Shown here piece by piece: positions 21,442-32,955 of a stretch of 64,000 nucleotides of DNA. The stretch spans positions 1 to 64,000 of the forward strand of contig SHBP01000006.1 of the NCBI GenBank assembly GCA_004211905.1, in the 5' to 3' direction. The first letter of the stretch is position 1. The number at the start of each line of letters is the position of its first letter. This DNA is from SAR92 clade bacterium (lineage in GTDB: Bacteria > Pseudomonadota > Gammaproteobacteria > Pseudomonadales > Porticoccaceae). The notes beneath the pieces were generated by a model. The model saw only the letters and a program-made list of their open reading frames with translations. It made no database searches and had not been told where the DNA came from. Made by a program: the position numbers and the translations under genes.

Positions 21442-22530
21442 ATGTATATCCCCCACCTTGAGATCTTTCAGGTCAGAAACCTTCAAAGTCTTAAAATAGA
21501 CTGCCACCCCTTGGCTAATATAATTTATGGCGTCAACGGAAGTGGAAAAACTAGCCTTCTTGAAGCGGTTTACTTGCTAGGACGGGGCCGGTCGTTTAGG
21601 CACAGGGACTTGCGGTTAGTTGTTAATCACCAGGCCGAAGAGCTTGTTGTGTCTGCAAAAATTAAGAAAGGTATGCCTGCCACGGCTCATCAAATTGGGG
21701 TTAAGAGGACATCCTCAGGCAAGTTTGCAGCACGCTTTGACGGGAAGACCTTCCAATCTGCGGTGCAGCTAGCCTCAGTGTTACCTCTGCAATTAATAGA
21801 TGCTCATAGTTTTAATCTTTTAGAGGGCGGCCCATTACAGAGACGGCAGTTTTTAGATTGGGGAGTGTTCCACGTGGAACAAACCTATGGAGATGTTTGG
21901 AAGAGGTTCCAAAAAGTACTAAAACAGCGGAATCAGCTGTTGCGACATGGTAGAATAGACGAAGAATCTTTAAGCGTTTGGACTGCAGAGTTTGTTCCGC
22001 TTAGCGAAGAGGTTTCAAGGTTGAGAGATAAGTATTTAAGTGGCCTTGTAAAGCATGTTAAGGAAGTGGCGAGATTGTTTGATGGGCTGGGTAGTCTTGA
22101 TATTGAATATTACCAAGGCTGGAGTGTTGAGGCTTCGTTAGCTGATGTTATGAGTGCCGATAAGAAGAGGGATTTTTCTGTCGGAACGACGAGCCACGGG
22201 GCACACAAGGCAGACATGAGGATAAAAGTAGACGGCGTTCCTGCCTCAGAGGGGCTGTCTAGAGGACAAACCAAGCTGTTGGTTTACGCCCTAAAGTTGG
22301 CTCAGGCGACTTATTTTAGAGAGGCAACCGGTGATTCGTGTTTATTTTTGCTGGATGACCTCCCTGCGGAGCTGGATGTGCACCATAGGCAGCAGGTGGT
22401 TGCGTGTCTTTATGGGCTTGAGTGCCAGTTTTTTGTCACTGGTGTGGATAGAAGTGATTTTGATGTTTTGGTGAAGGATAGGCCACACCAAATGTTCCAT
22501 GTGGAACATGGTGTGGTGACTGTAGGTTGA
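21442..22530 (+). CDS. recF: DNA replication and repair protein RecF
   Basis: RecF is an SMC-like ATPase that helps load RecA at single-strand gaps. Walker A is IIYGVNGSGKTSLLEAVYLLGRGRSFR near residues 28-50. The ABC-type signature is SRGQTKLLVYALKLAQ and Walker B is LFLLDDLPAELD. Its 362 residues are normal. The coding sequence contains two parS-like 16-mers at 21866 and 22493. gyrB follows after 20 nt. Confidence 0.97.
   Translation: MYIPHLEIFQVRNLQSLKIDCHPLANIIYGVNGSGKTSLLEAVYLLGRGRSFRHRDLRLVVNHQAEELVVSAKIKKGMPATAHQIGVKRTSSGKFAARFDGKTFQSAVQLASVLPLQLIDAHSFNLLEGGPLQRRQFLDWGVFHVEQTYGDVWKRFQKVLKQRNQLLRHGRIDEESLSVWTAEFVPLSEEVSRLRDKYLSGLVKHVKEVARLFDGLGSLDIEYYQGWSVEASLADVMSADKKRDFSVGTTSHGAHKADMRIKVDGVPASEGLSRGQTKLLVYALKLAQATYFREATGDSCLFLLDDLPAELDVHHRQQVVACLYGLECQFFVTGVDRSDFDVLVKDRPHQMFHVEHGVVTVG
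21866..21881. other. parS: parS site 1 (perfect palindrome)
   Basis: TGTTCCACGTGGAACA is a perfect 16-bp palindrome identical to the high-affinity chromosomal parS of Pseudomonas species as I remember it. It lies inside recF, about 11 kb from parAB and about 7.5 kb from the candidate origin, so it is well placed as a ParB nucleation site. Confidence 0.9.
22493..22508. other. parS: parS site 2 (one mismatch)
   Basis: TGTTCCATGTGGAACA differs from the perfect parS palindrome at one central position. It lies at the 3' end of recF, 627 bp from the first site. Two sites this close in one gene are unlikely by chance. Confidence 0.75.
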
Positions 22531-22544
22531 ATAACAGGAAATAA

Positions 22545-24965
<2,421 letters not shown>

Positions 24966-24982
24966 TCTTTATAAGATTTGAT

Positions 24983-25777
24983 TTAGGGCTTTGGTGTATT
25001 ATTGACTAGAGAGGAAGCTATCCAAGACCGCACAGTGTCCGTTAGACTTCGTGCGTTATCCAAAGATGAGTCGATAGCAGGGCCTATGGTTACCTGCACT
25101 GTTCCGGAATATTTTAACCAGGTAGTTGCCGGCCAGTGGGCTCCGGCATTGTGCGATATCGGTAAAATAGGAACGCCAGATAATTTAGCAAGTGCAGCGC
25201 CTCCTGTTTTAAAAGCGCCTAATTGGCCGTCAGGATTGCGAGTCCCTTCTGGGAAAATAACTACCTTCAGTCCTTTAGATAATCGCTCTTGCCCAAGCCT
25301 GAAAACTTGCCGGATGGCACCGGCCGGGTGAGACCGGCGAATTCCAATAGGCGCCATAGTTGCTAGGCTCCAGCCGAAGAAGGGAATCCAAAATAATTCC
25401 CGCTTTAAGACAAAACTTACAGGTCGAAAGAGCCATTGAAAATAAAAAGATTCCCATGCACTTTGGTGATTGCTCAAAATAACGCAGGGCCCGTTCGGAA
25501 CATTCTCTAGGCCTGTTACACTGACTTTAACGCCGCAGATCAGGCGTAGCCATACCATAATGCCTCGATTTCCCTTTGTAGCAACCTTTTGCCGTTCCCC
25601 GAGGGGGAGCCGCCAAATTAGGCATGAAATAACCCCCAGCACTATTACAATAAGCATTAAGCCAAAATAGAACAAAAGGGCACGGAAACCTAGAGCCAGG
25701 TATTGCGCTGTCGTTATCTTCAAGGTTATTTGCTTGTTGCCATCTGGGCGATATCGGCGACGTTTATGCACAAACAC
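24983..25777 (-). CDS. 1-acyl-sn-glycerol-3-phosphate acyltransferase (PlsC family)
   Basis: An inner-membrane acyltransferase that most likely makes phosphatidic acid. The N-terminal hydrophobic segment is LFYFGLMLIVIVLGVISCLIW. The catalytic motif is SNHQSAWESF (HX4E form, common in this subgroup) and block III is VIFPEGTRNPDGQ. The long 5' part from ATG 25777 overlaps the glyS 3' end by 52 nt; a TTG at 25723 would avoid this, so the start is uncertain. It is probably co-transcribed with glyQ-glyS. The same gene neighbours glyS in Pseudomonas. Confidence 0.88.
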   Translation of the reverse strand: MFVHKRRRYRPDGNKQITLKITTAQYLALGFRALLFYFGLMLIVIVLGVISCLIWRLPLGERQKVATKGNRGIMVWLRLICGVKVSVTGLENVPNGPCVILSNHQSAWESFYFQWLFRPVSFVLKRELFWIPFFGWSLATMAPIGIRRSHPAGAIRQVFRLGQERLSKGLKVVIFPEGTRNPDGQLGAFKTGGAALAKLSGVPILPISHNAGAHWPATTWLKYSGTVQVTIGPAIDSSLDNARSLTDTVRSWIASSLVNNTPKP

Positions 25778-27810
25778 CGAAGTCTGTGTAACAAGCTTAG
25801 ACGATTTTCACGAATAGCGAGATCTTCTGACATAACCATTACATCATTAAAAAACGCATCGACAGGATCTCGTAATGTCGCTAGATTTTTTAGCACGGCA
25901 TCGTAATCCCGTTTCTCTATCAAAGGCTGCGAGACATCAGACAGGGTTTTAATTGCATTTGCGAGGTTCTTTTCGCTCCCCTCTTCCAGTAGAGCGAGAT
26001 CCATCTCTGAGGGCTGACGGTTTTTTAGCTGTTTGGATAGTAGATTTGATACGCGCTTATTTGCTGCTGCGAGATCTTGAGCTTCAGGTAGCTTTGAAAA
26101 CGCTGAAATCGCCTTCACTCGGGCGTCGATATCCAGAGGATTTGAAAGATTTAGAGAGGCGACAGAGAGGTAAACTTCGGATTTGAGGCCCTCTTCTTTG
26201 TACCAAGACTTAAACCTATCCAATATGTATGTAAGTACTTGCAAACGTATCTTTTCGAGAGCTTCTTCCTTGAGATCAAACTGGCTCGCGGCAATTAAGA
26301 TTGCCTCGTTCAAATCAAGATCTATTTGACGAGCGATGATTATCCTCAACACTCCCAGACTGGCTCTCCTTAGCGCAAAAGGATCCCTCGACCCTGAAGG
26401 TTGCTGCCCGATGCTAAATATACCCACTAAAGTATCTAATTTATCTGCCAAAGCCAGCGTAGTACCCACCTCTGTTGACGGCACTTGATCTCCTGAAAAC
26501 CGCGGAAGATACTGTTCCAGCTGAGCCTCAGCAACTTGCTTGTCCTCTCCGTCGTTCAGCGCGTAATATCTACCCATAGTGCCTTGTAGGTCTGCAAATT
26601 CCCCAACCATGTCGGAAACTAAATCAGATTTACTTAACTCTGCGGCTCTGTGAGCAAGCGAAGGATCCGCGCCGGTATAATTTGATAGGACTTCGGCGAT
26701 CGCAGCTACGCGAGCTGTTTTGTCAAAGACGGAGCCGAGTTTATCTTGAAATACTACTGTCCTTAGCGCTTCCCGCCTGCGCTCGAGAGACTCTGTGGCG
26801 TCGTTTTCGTAAAAGAACGCGGCATCGGCTAGACGAGGCCGAATTACCCGCTCATTTCCAGCGATTACTTGCTTGGGGTCTTTACTAACAATATTTGCTA
26901 CTGTTATAAAAGCGGGTAGTAGCTCTTTTTTGCTATTTATAACGTGGAAATACTTTTGATGTTCTTTCATCGATGATATTAGAGCTTCTGCGGGTACTGA
27001 TAGAAAGCGTTTCTCAAATCGACCCAATAGTGGGACTGGCCATTCATTGAGAGCGGTGACTTCATTCAACAGTGATTCGTCTATCACAGCCTCCCCCTTA
27101 ATGCTCTTCGCCAAAGAAGAGACCCCCTCGTGAATCAGGCGCTTTCGCTCATCGAATTGCGCGACTACCTTCGCGCTGCGGAGTTGCTTCTCATAGCTCT
27201 TTGGGGATTTAATCAAGATATCACCAGGGCAATGGAACCGATGCCCTTGGCTAACATTGCCAGTCTTTACACCCAGTATTGTTTCTTCACACACATGATC
27301 GCCGAACATAAGCACACCCCAATGTACAGGTCGGACAAACTCATCTTTGCTGCTTCCCCAACGCATTCGCTTTGGAATGGGTAAGCTTGATAAGCACTCG
27401 TTAATTACTAAACCAAACAGCTCGGTAGAGGCTCGTCCAGATTCGGTGTGCCGGATGCAAAGCTTATCTTGGTGACCATCATTCTCGATATATGCGGATA
27501 AATCCGACAAAGCCAAATTGTTCTTACTAGCAAAAGCCTCGGCTGCTTTAGTGGGGGCTCCTGCCTCATCAAAAGCGACCCTTGCTGGAGGCCCCCATGA
27601 CACAATGTCAGAGTCAGGTGTACTGCCGTCTAATCCCTTAATGTATATAGCTAAGCGCCTTGGGGCCGCATAGGACGTGCTACCCTCAAAAGACAAGCCT
27701 TGAGCAATGAAACCATCAAGAATGCTTTCTGTGAATGCGTGCGATAATGATAGAAGAGCCTTTGGGGGCAACTCTTCTGTGCCCAACTCAAATAAGAAAT
27801 CGGATTTCAT
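25726..27810 (-). CDS. glyS: Glycyl-tRNA synthetase beta subunit
   Basis: The large subunit of the tetrameric (alpha2beta2) bacterial glycyl-tRNA synthetase. It starts [19 protein letters not shown], the family hallmark; [22 protein letters not shown] and the [15 protein letters not shown] region are conserved. Its 694 residues match. The start overlaps the glyQ stop by 4 nt (ATGA), indicating translational coupling. Confidence 0.97.
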   Translation of the reverse strand: MKSDFLFELGTEELPPKALLSLSHAFTESILDGFIAQGLSFEGSTSYAAPRRLAIYIKGLDGSTPDSDIVSWGPPARVAFDEAGAPTKAAEAFASKNNLALSDLSAYIENDGHQDKLCIRHTESGRASTELFGLVINECLSSLPIPKRMRWGSSKDEFVRPVHWGVLMFGDHVCEETILGVKTGNVSQGHRFHCPGDILIKSPKSYEKQLRSAKVVAQFDERKRLIHEGVSSLAKSIKGEAVIDESLLNEVTALNEWPVPLLGRFEKRFLSVPAEALISSMKEHQKYFHVINSKKELLPAFITVANIVSKDPKQVIAGNERVIRPRLADAAFFYENDATESLERRREALRTVVFQDKLGSVFDKTARVAAIAEVLSNYTGADPSLAHRAAELSKSDLVSDMVGEFADLQGTMGRYYALNDGEDKQVAEAQLEQYLPRFSGDQVPSTEVGTTLALADKLDTLVGIFSIGQQPSGSRDPFALRRASLGVLRIIIARQIDLDLNEAILIAASQFDLKEEALEKIRLQVLTYILDRFKSWYKEEGLKSEVYLSVASLNLSNPLDIDARVKAISAFSKLPEAQDLAAANKRVSNLLSKQLKNRQPSEMDLALLEEGSEKNLANAIKTLSDVSQPLIEKRDYDAVLKNLATLRDPVDAFFNDVMVMSEDLAIRENRLSLLHRLRCLCINVADIAQMATSK

Positions 27811-28757
27811 TTATCTTCTCCCGCATGACGAGCAAGGACCTCTTTAGCAATGTCAGGCGATGCCAAGGGGAAGCCGGCAGCCAGTCTGGAGTCGAAGTAT
27901 CCTTGGGCAACTCCCCGTGCAAGAGTTCTTACTCGAAGGATATAGCGTTGCCGCTCGGTTACGGAAATAGCTTTGCGGGCATCTAGTAAATTAAATGTGT
28001 GGGATGCTTTCATCACCATCTCATAGGCTGGAAGGGGAAGGTTACTGTCAATAAGACGGCGGCAATCCTTTTCGTACTGATCAAAAGCGGAAAACAAAAA
28101 ATCGACATCAGCATGCTCAAAATTAAAGGCAGACATCTCAACTTCGTTTTGCAAAAACACGTCACCATAAGTTACATCTCCATCTGGACCATGAGCCCAA
28201 ACAAGGTCGTAGATGCTATCAACTCCCTGCAAGTACATAGCGATACGCTCTAAACCGTAAGTAATCTCTCCAGTAACTGGATAGCACTCGAGACCGCCTA
28301 CCTGCTGGAAATAAGTAAACTGAGAAACTTCCATACCGTTCAGCCAAACTTCCCAGCCCAAACCCCACGCACCAAGAGTTGGCGATTCCCAGTTATCCTC
28401 TACAAACCGAACATCATGAATTAAGGTATCAACCCCAACAGCCTGAAGAGACCCCAAATAAAGAGCTTGAAAATCACTAGGAGAAGGTTTCATGACTACT
28501 TGAAATTGGTAATAGTGCTGCAATCTATTTGGATTTTCCCCATACCGCCCATCAGTAGGCCTTCGAGATGGCTGAACGTAGGCGCTATTCCATACTTCTG
28601 GACCTATAGAGCGCAAAAAAGTTGCAGGATGAAACGTACCAGCGCCTACCTCCATATCAAGTGGCTGCATAATGACACACCCTTTTCCCGCCCAATAATT
28701 CTGAAGAATGGCAATGAGATCTTGAAAAGTATCAGGGGGTGAAGAAAGTTTACTCAC
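27807..28757 (-). CDS. glyQ: Glycyl-tRNA synthetase alpha subunit
   Basis: The catalytic class II subunit that charges tRNA-Gly. [45 protein letters not shown] is the highly conserved N-terminus, and [22 protein letters not shown] and [20 protein letters not shown] follow. Its 316 residues are normal. It is first in the glyQ-glyS-plsC group; a -10-like TATAAT on the minus strand at 28799-28804 lies upstream but has no convincing -35. Confidence 0.98.
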   Translation of the reverse strand: MSKLSSPPDTFQDLIAILQNYWAGKGCVIMQPLDMEVGAGTFHPATFLRSIGPEVWNSAYVQPSRRPTDGRYGENPNRLQHYYQFQVVMKPSPSDFQALYLGSLQAVGVDTLIHDVRFVEDNWESPTLGAWGLGWEVWLNGMEVSQFTYFQQVGGLECYPVTGEITYGLERIAMYLQGVDSIYDLVWAHGPDGDVTYGDVFLQNEVEMSAFNFEHADVDFLFSAFDQYEKDCRRLIDSNLPLPAYEMVMKASHTFNLLDARKAISVTERQRYILRVRTLARGVAQGYFDSRLAAGFPLASPDIAKEVLARHAGEDK

Positions 28758-28869
28758 TAAAGTTACCCGTAATTAAAAAGTTCCGAAGTCGAAGCTCAAT
28801 TATAAAGGTGCGCAAAGATAAAGATAGAGTTTAACTGAACCAAAAGCATGATTTAGTTAATCGCCTTGA

Positions 28870-28897
28870 TTAACCTTTCGATATACTAGCCTATAAT
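28870..28897 (+). promoter_or_regulatory. Possible sigma-70 promoter for the acyltransferase-ubiC-ubiA group
   Basis: TTAACC and TATAAT are 16 nt apart, about 75 nt before the gene at 28973. The -10 is consensus; the -35 is moderate. Confidence 0.35.
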
Positions 28898-28972
28898 TGC
28901 AAAGCTTTAACGACAGACCCAAGGCTTAGTACACTGTGAGCTTTTAAAAATAACACAAAGGATAGTCTTCTA

Positions 28973-29848
28973 ATGAGGAACATATTAGTCCTCTGGTTGC
29001 TGAAATTAGTTTCCATACTCCCGCTTGGCATTGCTCGTATCAAAGGAGCATGGCTGGGGAGGCTCCTTACTATTATTCGCGCTCAGCCTTCGCGGATAGC
29101 ACGCATCAATTTATCTTTATGTTACCCGCACTTGTCGGACGATGAGGTTAAGTGGATTTGTAATATGCGCATGCGTCATTTAGCACAGGCTGTTTTGGAA
29201 ACGCCCAAGGTCTGGCGAAAAGGCAACCCTTGGGTTTCCAAAAAAGTGGTGGCGGTCAAAGGTCTAGGCCTTTTTGAGCAGGCTATTGCAGATGATCGCG
29301 GTACTATTCTAATTATTCCTCATCAGGGAAATTGGGAGGTTCTCGGCTTGTGGGCTGGAGAGAAAAAAGCAATGACCTCTCTTTATGATCCCCCGAGAAT
29401 GATTGAGTTAGAAACTTGGATTAAAACCTCAAGGGAACAATCCGGAGCGACGCTGGTGCCAACAAATGTGCGCGGCGTTTCTGCGCTAATAAAAGCCTTG
29501 AAGCGTGGTGAAATGACTGGCATTTTACCTGATCAACAGCCCCCCCCTGAAAGCGGAGAGTTTGTACCTTTATTGGGTGTGGAGGTTCGAACCATGACGT
29601 TGATTCATAAACTGTTGCAGCGCTCAGGGAGTCAGGCTTTAATGGCCACAGCACTGCGCGTGCCTGGTGGGTGGGAGTTACATTTTGTTGCACCGGCCCA
29701 AGATATTTACAGCACGGATGAGGTGACCAGTTTATTGGCTTTAAACAAGGGAATTGAAGATATAATAGCTTTGGCGCCGGAGCAGTATCAGTGGGAATAC
29801 AAACGGTTTCGAGAGCGGCCAAAGGGCATGGACCCTATTTATGATTAG
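28973..29848 (+). CDS. Lipid A biosynthesis acyltransferase (LpxL/HtrB family)
   Basis: An inner-membrane acyltransferase that adds a secondary acyl chain to lipid A. It has an N-terminal hydrophobic segment (ILVLWLLKLVSILPLGIARIKG) and the catalytic motif IIPHQGNWEVLG (HX4E). GILPDQQPPPESGEFVPLLGVE is the second conserved block, and YQWEYKRFRERP near the C-terminus is the family end signature. Its 291 residues are typical. Whether it is the LpxL or LpxM type cannot be told from sequence alone. It overlaps ubiC by 8 nt. Confidence 0.9.
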   Translation: MRNILVLWLLKLVSILPLGIARIKGAWLGRLLTIIRAQPSRIARINLSLCYPHLSDDEVKWICNMRMRHLAQAVLETPKVWRKGNPWVSKKVVAVKGLGLFEQAIADDRGTILIIPHQGNWEVLGLWAGEKKAMTSLYDPPRMIELETWIKTSREQSGATLVPTNVRGVSALIKALKRGEMTGILPDQQPPPESGEFVPLLGVEVRTMTLIHKLLQRSGSQALMATALRVPGGWELHFVAPAQDIYSTDEVTSLLALNKGIEDIIALAPEQYQWEYKRFRERPKGMDPIYD

Positions 29849-30470
29849 TAATCACAATTTAACTAGAAACTACTTTAACGCAGGGATAGCTTTGCCTTCT
29901 TCTCAACAAATTAAATCACCAGTCAGCACCGCCTGGCGACCCCTCTCTTCATTTCATGATAATGAGGTACCAGCGCATTGGCACAAATGGCTGTCCGATC
30001 GAGGGTCGCTTACGGAGCGATTGATCGACGCAAGCGACAACCAATTTGCCGTTGAGGTGCTGAGCCAGGTAGAGACATTGCCTGATGAGTCAGAGGCTCG
30101 AGCACTCAATATATCACCCACAAGAGAGGTGCTGATTAGACAGGTTATTCTTAAAGGCAAGGATACCCCTTGGGTTTTTGCCAGAAGCATTTTACCTTTG
30201 ACTACGCTAACTGGGCGATTGGCGGCACTTCGTCATATTGATAGTCAGCCACTAGGCGCGGTGCTGTTTAATGATCCTTCTATGTCTCGTGAGCCAGTAG
30301 CAGCGTCTTATATGATGGCCTCTGATCTGCATGTTCCAGAAAGTATATGTAATCAGATGACTCATTTGTGGGGGCGCAGATCGGTATTCCGTCTTGACAG
30401 CAAGCCTCTGTTAGTTAGTGAAATATTTTTACCGAGTTTTCAGGATTACAATTACCGATTGGAGGAGTAG
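29841..30470 (+). CDS. ubiC: Chorismate lyase
   Basis: UbiC converts chorismate to 4-hydroxybenzoate plus pyruvate, the entry step of ubiquinone synthesis. The family residues are visible in REVLIRQVILKGKDTPWVFARSILP (Arg) and LLVSEIFLPSF (Glu near the C-terminus), with the central PLGAVLF. At 209 residues it is longer than E. coli UbiC (165); the excess is N-terminal, and the true start may lie downstream of 29841 (for example a TTG at 29892). It is immediately followed by ubiA, its pathway partner. Confidence 0.9.
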   Translation: MISNHNLTRNYFNAGIALPSSQQIKSPVSTAWRPLSSFHDNEVPAHWHKWLSDRGSLTERLIDASDNQFAVEVLSQVETLPDESEARALNISPTREVLIRQVILKGKDTPWVFARSILPLTTLTGRLAALRHIDSQPLGAVLFNDPSMSREPVAASYMMASDLHVPESICNQMTHLWGRRSVFRLDSKPLLVSEIFLPSFQDYNYRLEE

Positions 30471-30472
30471 TG

Positions 30473-31378
30473 ATGAACACCTCTGTAGAGCCTAGGGCGG
30501 CGCGAGTAACAAATCCATGGCTTCGGCTAATGCGCATGGATCGTCCCATTGGTATTTATCTTCTTTTGTGGCCGACGTTATGGGCTTTATGGTTTGCTGG
30601 CTCAGGGAATCCTTCAATCGGGACAACGATTATATTTTTGTTGGGTCTAATTGTTATGCGAGCAGCCGGGTGTGTTATTAATGACTATGCGGACCGCCAT
30701 GTTGATGGGAAGGTGGAACGAACTAAAACTCGGCCACTGCCGTCAGGAGAAATAAAACCACAACAAGCGCTCTGGCTGAGCTTCGGGCTTCTATTTGTCG
30801 CGTTATGCCTGGTATTAATGACAAACCAACTAACGATACTTCTTTCGTTTGTCGGGGCGGCAGTTACAGCCATTTACCCGCTTATGAAACGCTTTACAAA
30901 TCTGCCACAGCTTGGTCTTGGGGTCGCCTTTGCCTGGGCTGTCCCTATGGCATTTGCAGCAGAGAGAGCAGCTTTGCCGACGGAACTTTGGCTTATATTT
31001 GCAGCGATTGTGGTTTGGACTATTGCTTTTGATACTTATTACGCAATGGTTGATCGGGAGGACGATTTAGAAATTGGCGTTCAATCCACCGCAGTATTGT
31101 TTGGAAAATATGATCTATTGATGATTGTATTGTTACAGGTCGCTACACTCATCCTTATGGCCATTGTGGGACTAGAGTTTCAAAGGGGACTGGTTTATTT
31201 TCTGAGCCTAGTAGTTGCAGCAGGTTATTTTTACAACCAATTTCGCCGAGCTAGGCAAAGAGATAGAGAGGCATGTTTTGCGGCATTTTTAAACAATCAC
31301 CGCGTGGGAATGGTCATTTTCATTGGTATTGCGGCGGACTATCTTATTGCCCAGCAACCGATGGCAGCATACTTCTAG
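30473..31378 (+). CDS. ubiA: 4-hydroxybenzoate polyprenyltransferase
   Basis: An integral membrane prenyltransferase that attaches the polyprenyl tail to 4-hydroxybenzoate. The first Asp-rich motif is INDYADRHVDGKVERTKTRPL and the second is DTYYAMVDREDD. NPWLRLMRMDRPIGIYLLLWPTLWALWFA is the conserved N-terminus. About eight to nine membrane spans are apparent in 301 residues. GGAGGAG at 30461-30467 supports the ATG at 30473. It ends overlapping the convergent methyltransferase gene by 4 nt. Confidence 0.96.
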   Translation: MNTSVEPRAARVTNPWLRLMRMDRPIGIYLLLWPTLWALWFAGSGNPSIGTTIIFLLGLIVMRAAGCVINDYADRHVDGKVERTKTRPLPSGEIKPQQALWLSFGLLFVALCLVLMTNQLTILLSFVGAAVTAIYPLMKRFTNLPQLGLGVAFAWAVPMAFAAERAALPTELWLIFAAIVVWTIAFDTYYAMVDREDDLEIGVQSTAVLFGKYDLLMIVLLQVATLILMAIVGLEFQRGLVYFLSLVVAAGYFYNQFRRARQRDREACFAAFLNNHRVGMVIFIGIAADYLIAQQPMAAYF

Positions 31379-31968
31379 TGCTTTTGCCAAATAATTAGTT
31401 GGTTATTGGCGGGCAAGTCATTATCTTCTATTAATTCCATGCCGACGGCGGTGGCTAGTTTATTTAAGTCATTAAACTCACGTATTCCTTGGGTCGATTT
31501 TACTGCTCTCAGTTTAGCGTCAAAGGCTCGATTACTTTCAGCGGCAATCAATCCAGAATATTGCATCGGGCCATAAAGGCAAAAGAGACCGCCAGACATT
31601 AAAATCTTAGACACGCCAGAAAACATAAGCTCGATCTCTGACAAGGCCATGATATGGGCAGTATTGGCTGTAAAAACAGCGCCAAATAGACCCTCTGGCC
31701 ATGGCCCCACACCGACATCTAAATCCAAGGGTTGATGAATATTTTCCAGCGAACTGTCTGAGATCCACTGTTTGATCCCTTGGTGGTTTTGAATTCGATC
31801 ACTAGTATGCCACTGCAAGTGTGGCATAGCACGACTAAACCAGACAGCGTGCTGGCCCGTTCCACTACCAATTTCAAACACAGATTGACAGTCAACGAGG
31901 ATACGCTCAAGAACTTGAGATATTGGAGCACGATTATTTTCGCAGGCCTGGGAAAATGGTTTTGTCAT
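31375..31968 (-). CDS. DUF938-family SAM-dependent methyltransferase-like protein
   Basis: A predicted cytoplasmic class I methyltransferase fold of 197 residues. PFSQACENNRAPISQVL at the N-terminus and VFEIGSGTGQHAVWFSRAMPHLQWHTSD (SAM-binding loop) are typical of the DUF938 group; FTANTAHIM and LFCLYGPM also match. The substrate is unknown. It is convergent with ubiA and 39 nt downstream of yaaA on the same strand. Confidence 0.85.
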   Translation of the reverse strand: MTKPFSQACENNRAPISQVLERILVDCQSVFEIGSGTGQHAVWFSRAMPHLQWHTSDRIQNHQGIKQWISDSSLENIHQPLDLDVGVGPWPEGLFGAVFTANTAHIMALSEIELMFSGVSKILMSGGLFCLYGPMQYSGLIAAESNRAFDAKLRAVKSTQGIREFNDLNKLATAVGMELIEDNDLPANNQLIIWQKH

Positions 31969-32007
31969 TTAATTAACATTTGATTTGAGAAAGAAAACTA
32001 GGGCGGC

Positions 32008-32775
32008 TTACCCTCTAGTGAAGACCCACTTATCAGTCTCACTCATAGCATCATTAAACCTATAACCGTCGCTATCGAAAGCTTTAATGCTCTCTACATG
32101 TTTAATTTTATTTTTAATAATAAAACCAGCCATTAATCCCCTTGCTTTTTTTGCGAAGAAACTAATGATCTTATATTTTCCATTTTTGTTATCCATGAAC
32201 ACAGGGGTAACGATTCTACTAGAAATGGTTTTTTCTTTAGCTGCCTTGAAATATTCGTTAGAGGCAAGGTTAAGTAACACTGAATCAGAGGATGAGAGGA
32301 GGGTGTTTAACTCTTTTGTGATAATTCCATCCCAGAATGCGTAAAGGTCGGAACCTCGAGCGTTAGCAAACTTGGTACCCATTTCAAGACGATAAGGCTG
32401 CATCAAATCAAGTGGGCGCAGAACACCGTAGAGGCCAGACAAAATACGCAAATGATCTTGAGCCCAATTAAGATCCTCTGCAGACATAGAGTCTGCAGAT
32501 AGTCCTTGGTATACATCACCTTTGAAGGCAAGCACTGCCGGCTTAGCATTGTCGTTATCGAAGGGCAGCGACCATTCTTGAAAGCGTTCATAGTTTAATG
32601 CACCGAGCTTATCGCTCAGCCCCATCAGAGCGCAGACGTCCTGAGGGGACAGTTTTTTAAGACCCTCAAGCAACTCCTTAGAATGCTCCAAGAAGGCTGG
32701 TTGACTGTACTGGCTGACAGAAAAAGAGCTACTGTAGTCGAGTTTTTTGGCTGGTGAAATCACCGTGAGCATCAT
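32008..32775 (-). CDS. yaaA: Peroxide stress resistance protein YaaA
   Basis: YaaA limits iron-dependent oxidative damage; the E. coli protein is induced by OxyR and binds DNA. The N-terminus MLTVISPAKKLDYSS, then LALMGLSDKLGALNYERFQEW-like, GDVYQGL and RPLDLMQPYRLEMGTK are diagnostic. KKARGLMAGFIIKNKI near the C-terminus completes the family pattern. The length of 255 residues is normal. No regulatory motif was recognised upstream. Confidence 0.96.
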   Translation of the reverse strand: MMLTVISPAKKLDYSSSFSVSQYSQPAFLEHSKELLEGLKKLSPQDVCALMGLSDKLGALNYERFQEWSLPFDNDNAKPAVLAFKGDVYQGLSADSMSAEDLNWAQDHLRILSGLYGVLRPLDLMQPYRLEMGTKFANARGSDLYAFWDGIITKELNTLLSSSDSVLLNLASNEYFKAAKEKTISSRIVTPVFMDNKNGKYKIISFFAKKARGLMAGFIIKNKIKHVESIKAFDSDGYRFNDAMSETDKWVFTRG

Positions 32776-32955
32776 TTTTAGTTACCTAGCAAAGAGCGTG
32801 GACAATTAGGGGTCATTCAATAATATCAACTTTTATTGCAACTGTTTAGAGTAAAAGCCATCAAAACTGGCTACACATCTATTATTCTTTACGGTAATTC
32901 GGCAATATTGGTTGTATAGAAACATACTGTCTATCTGCCGTAAAGAGGGTGTTAT

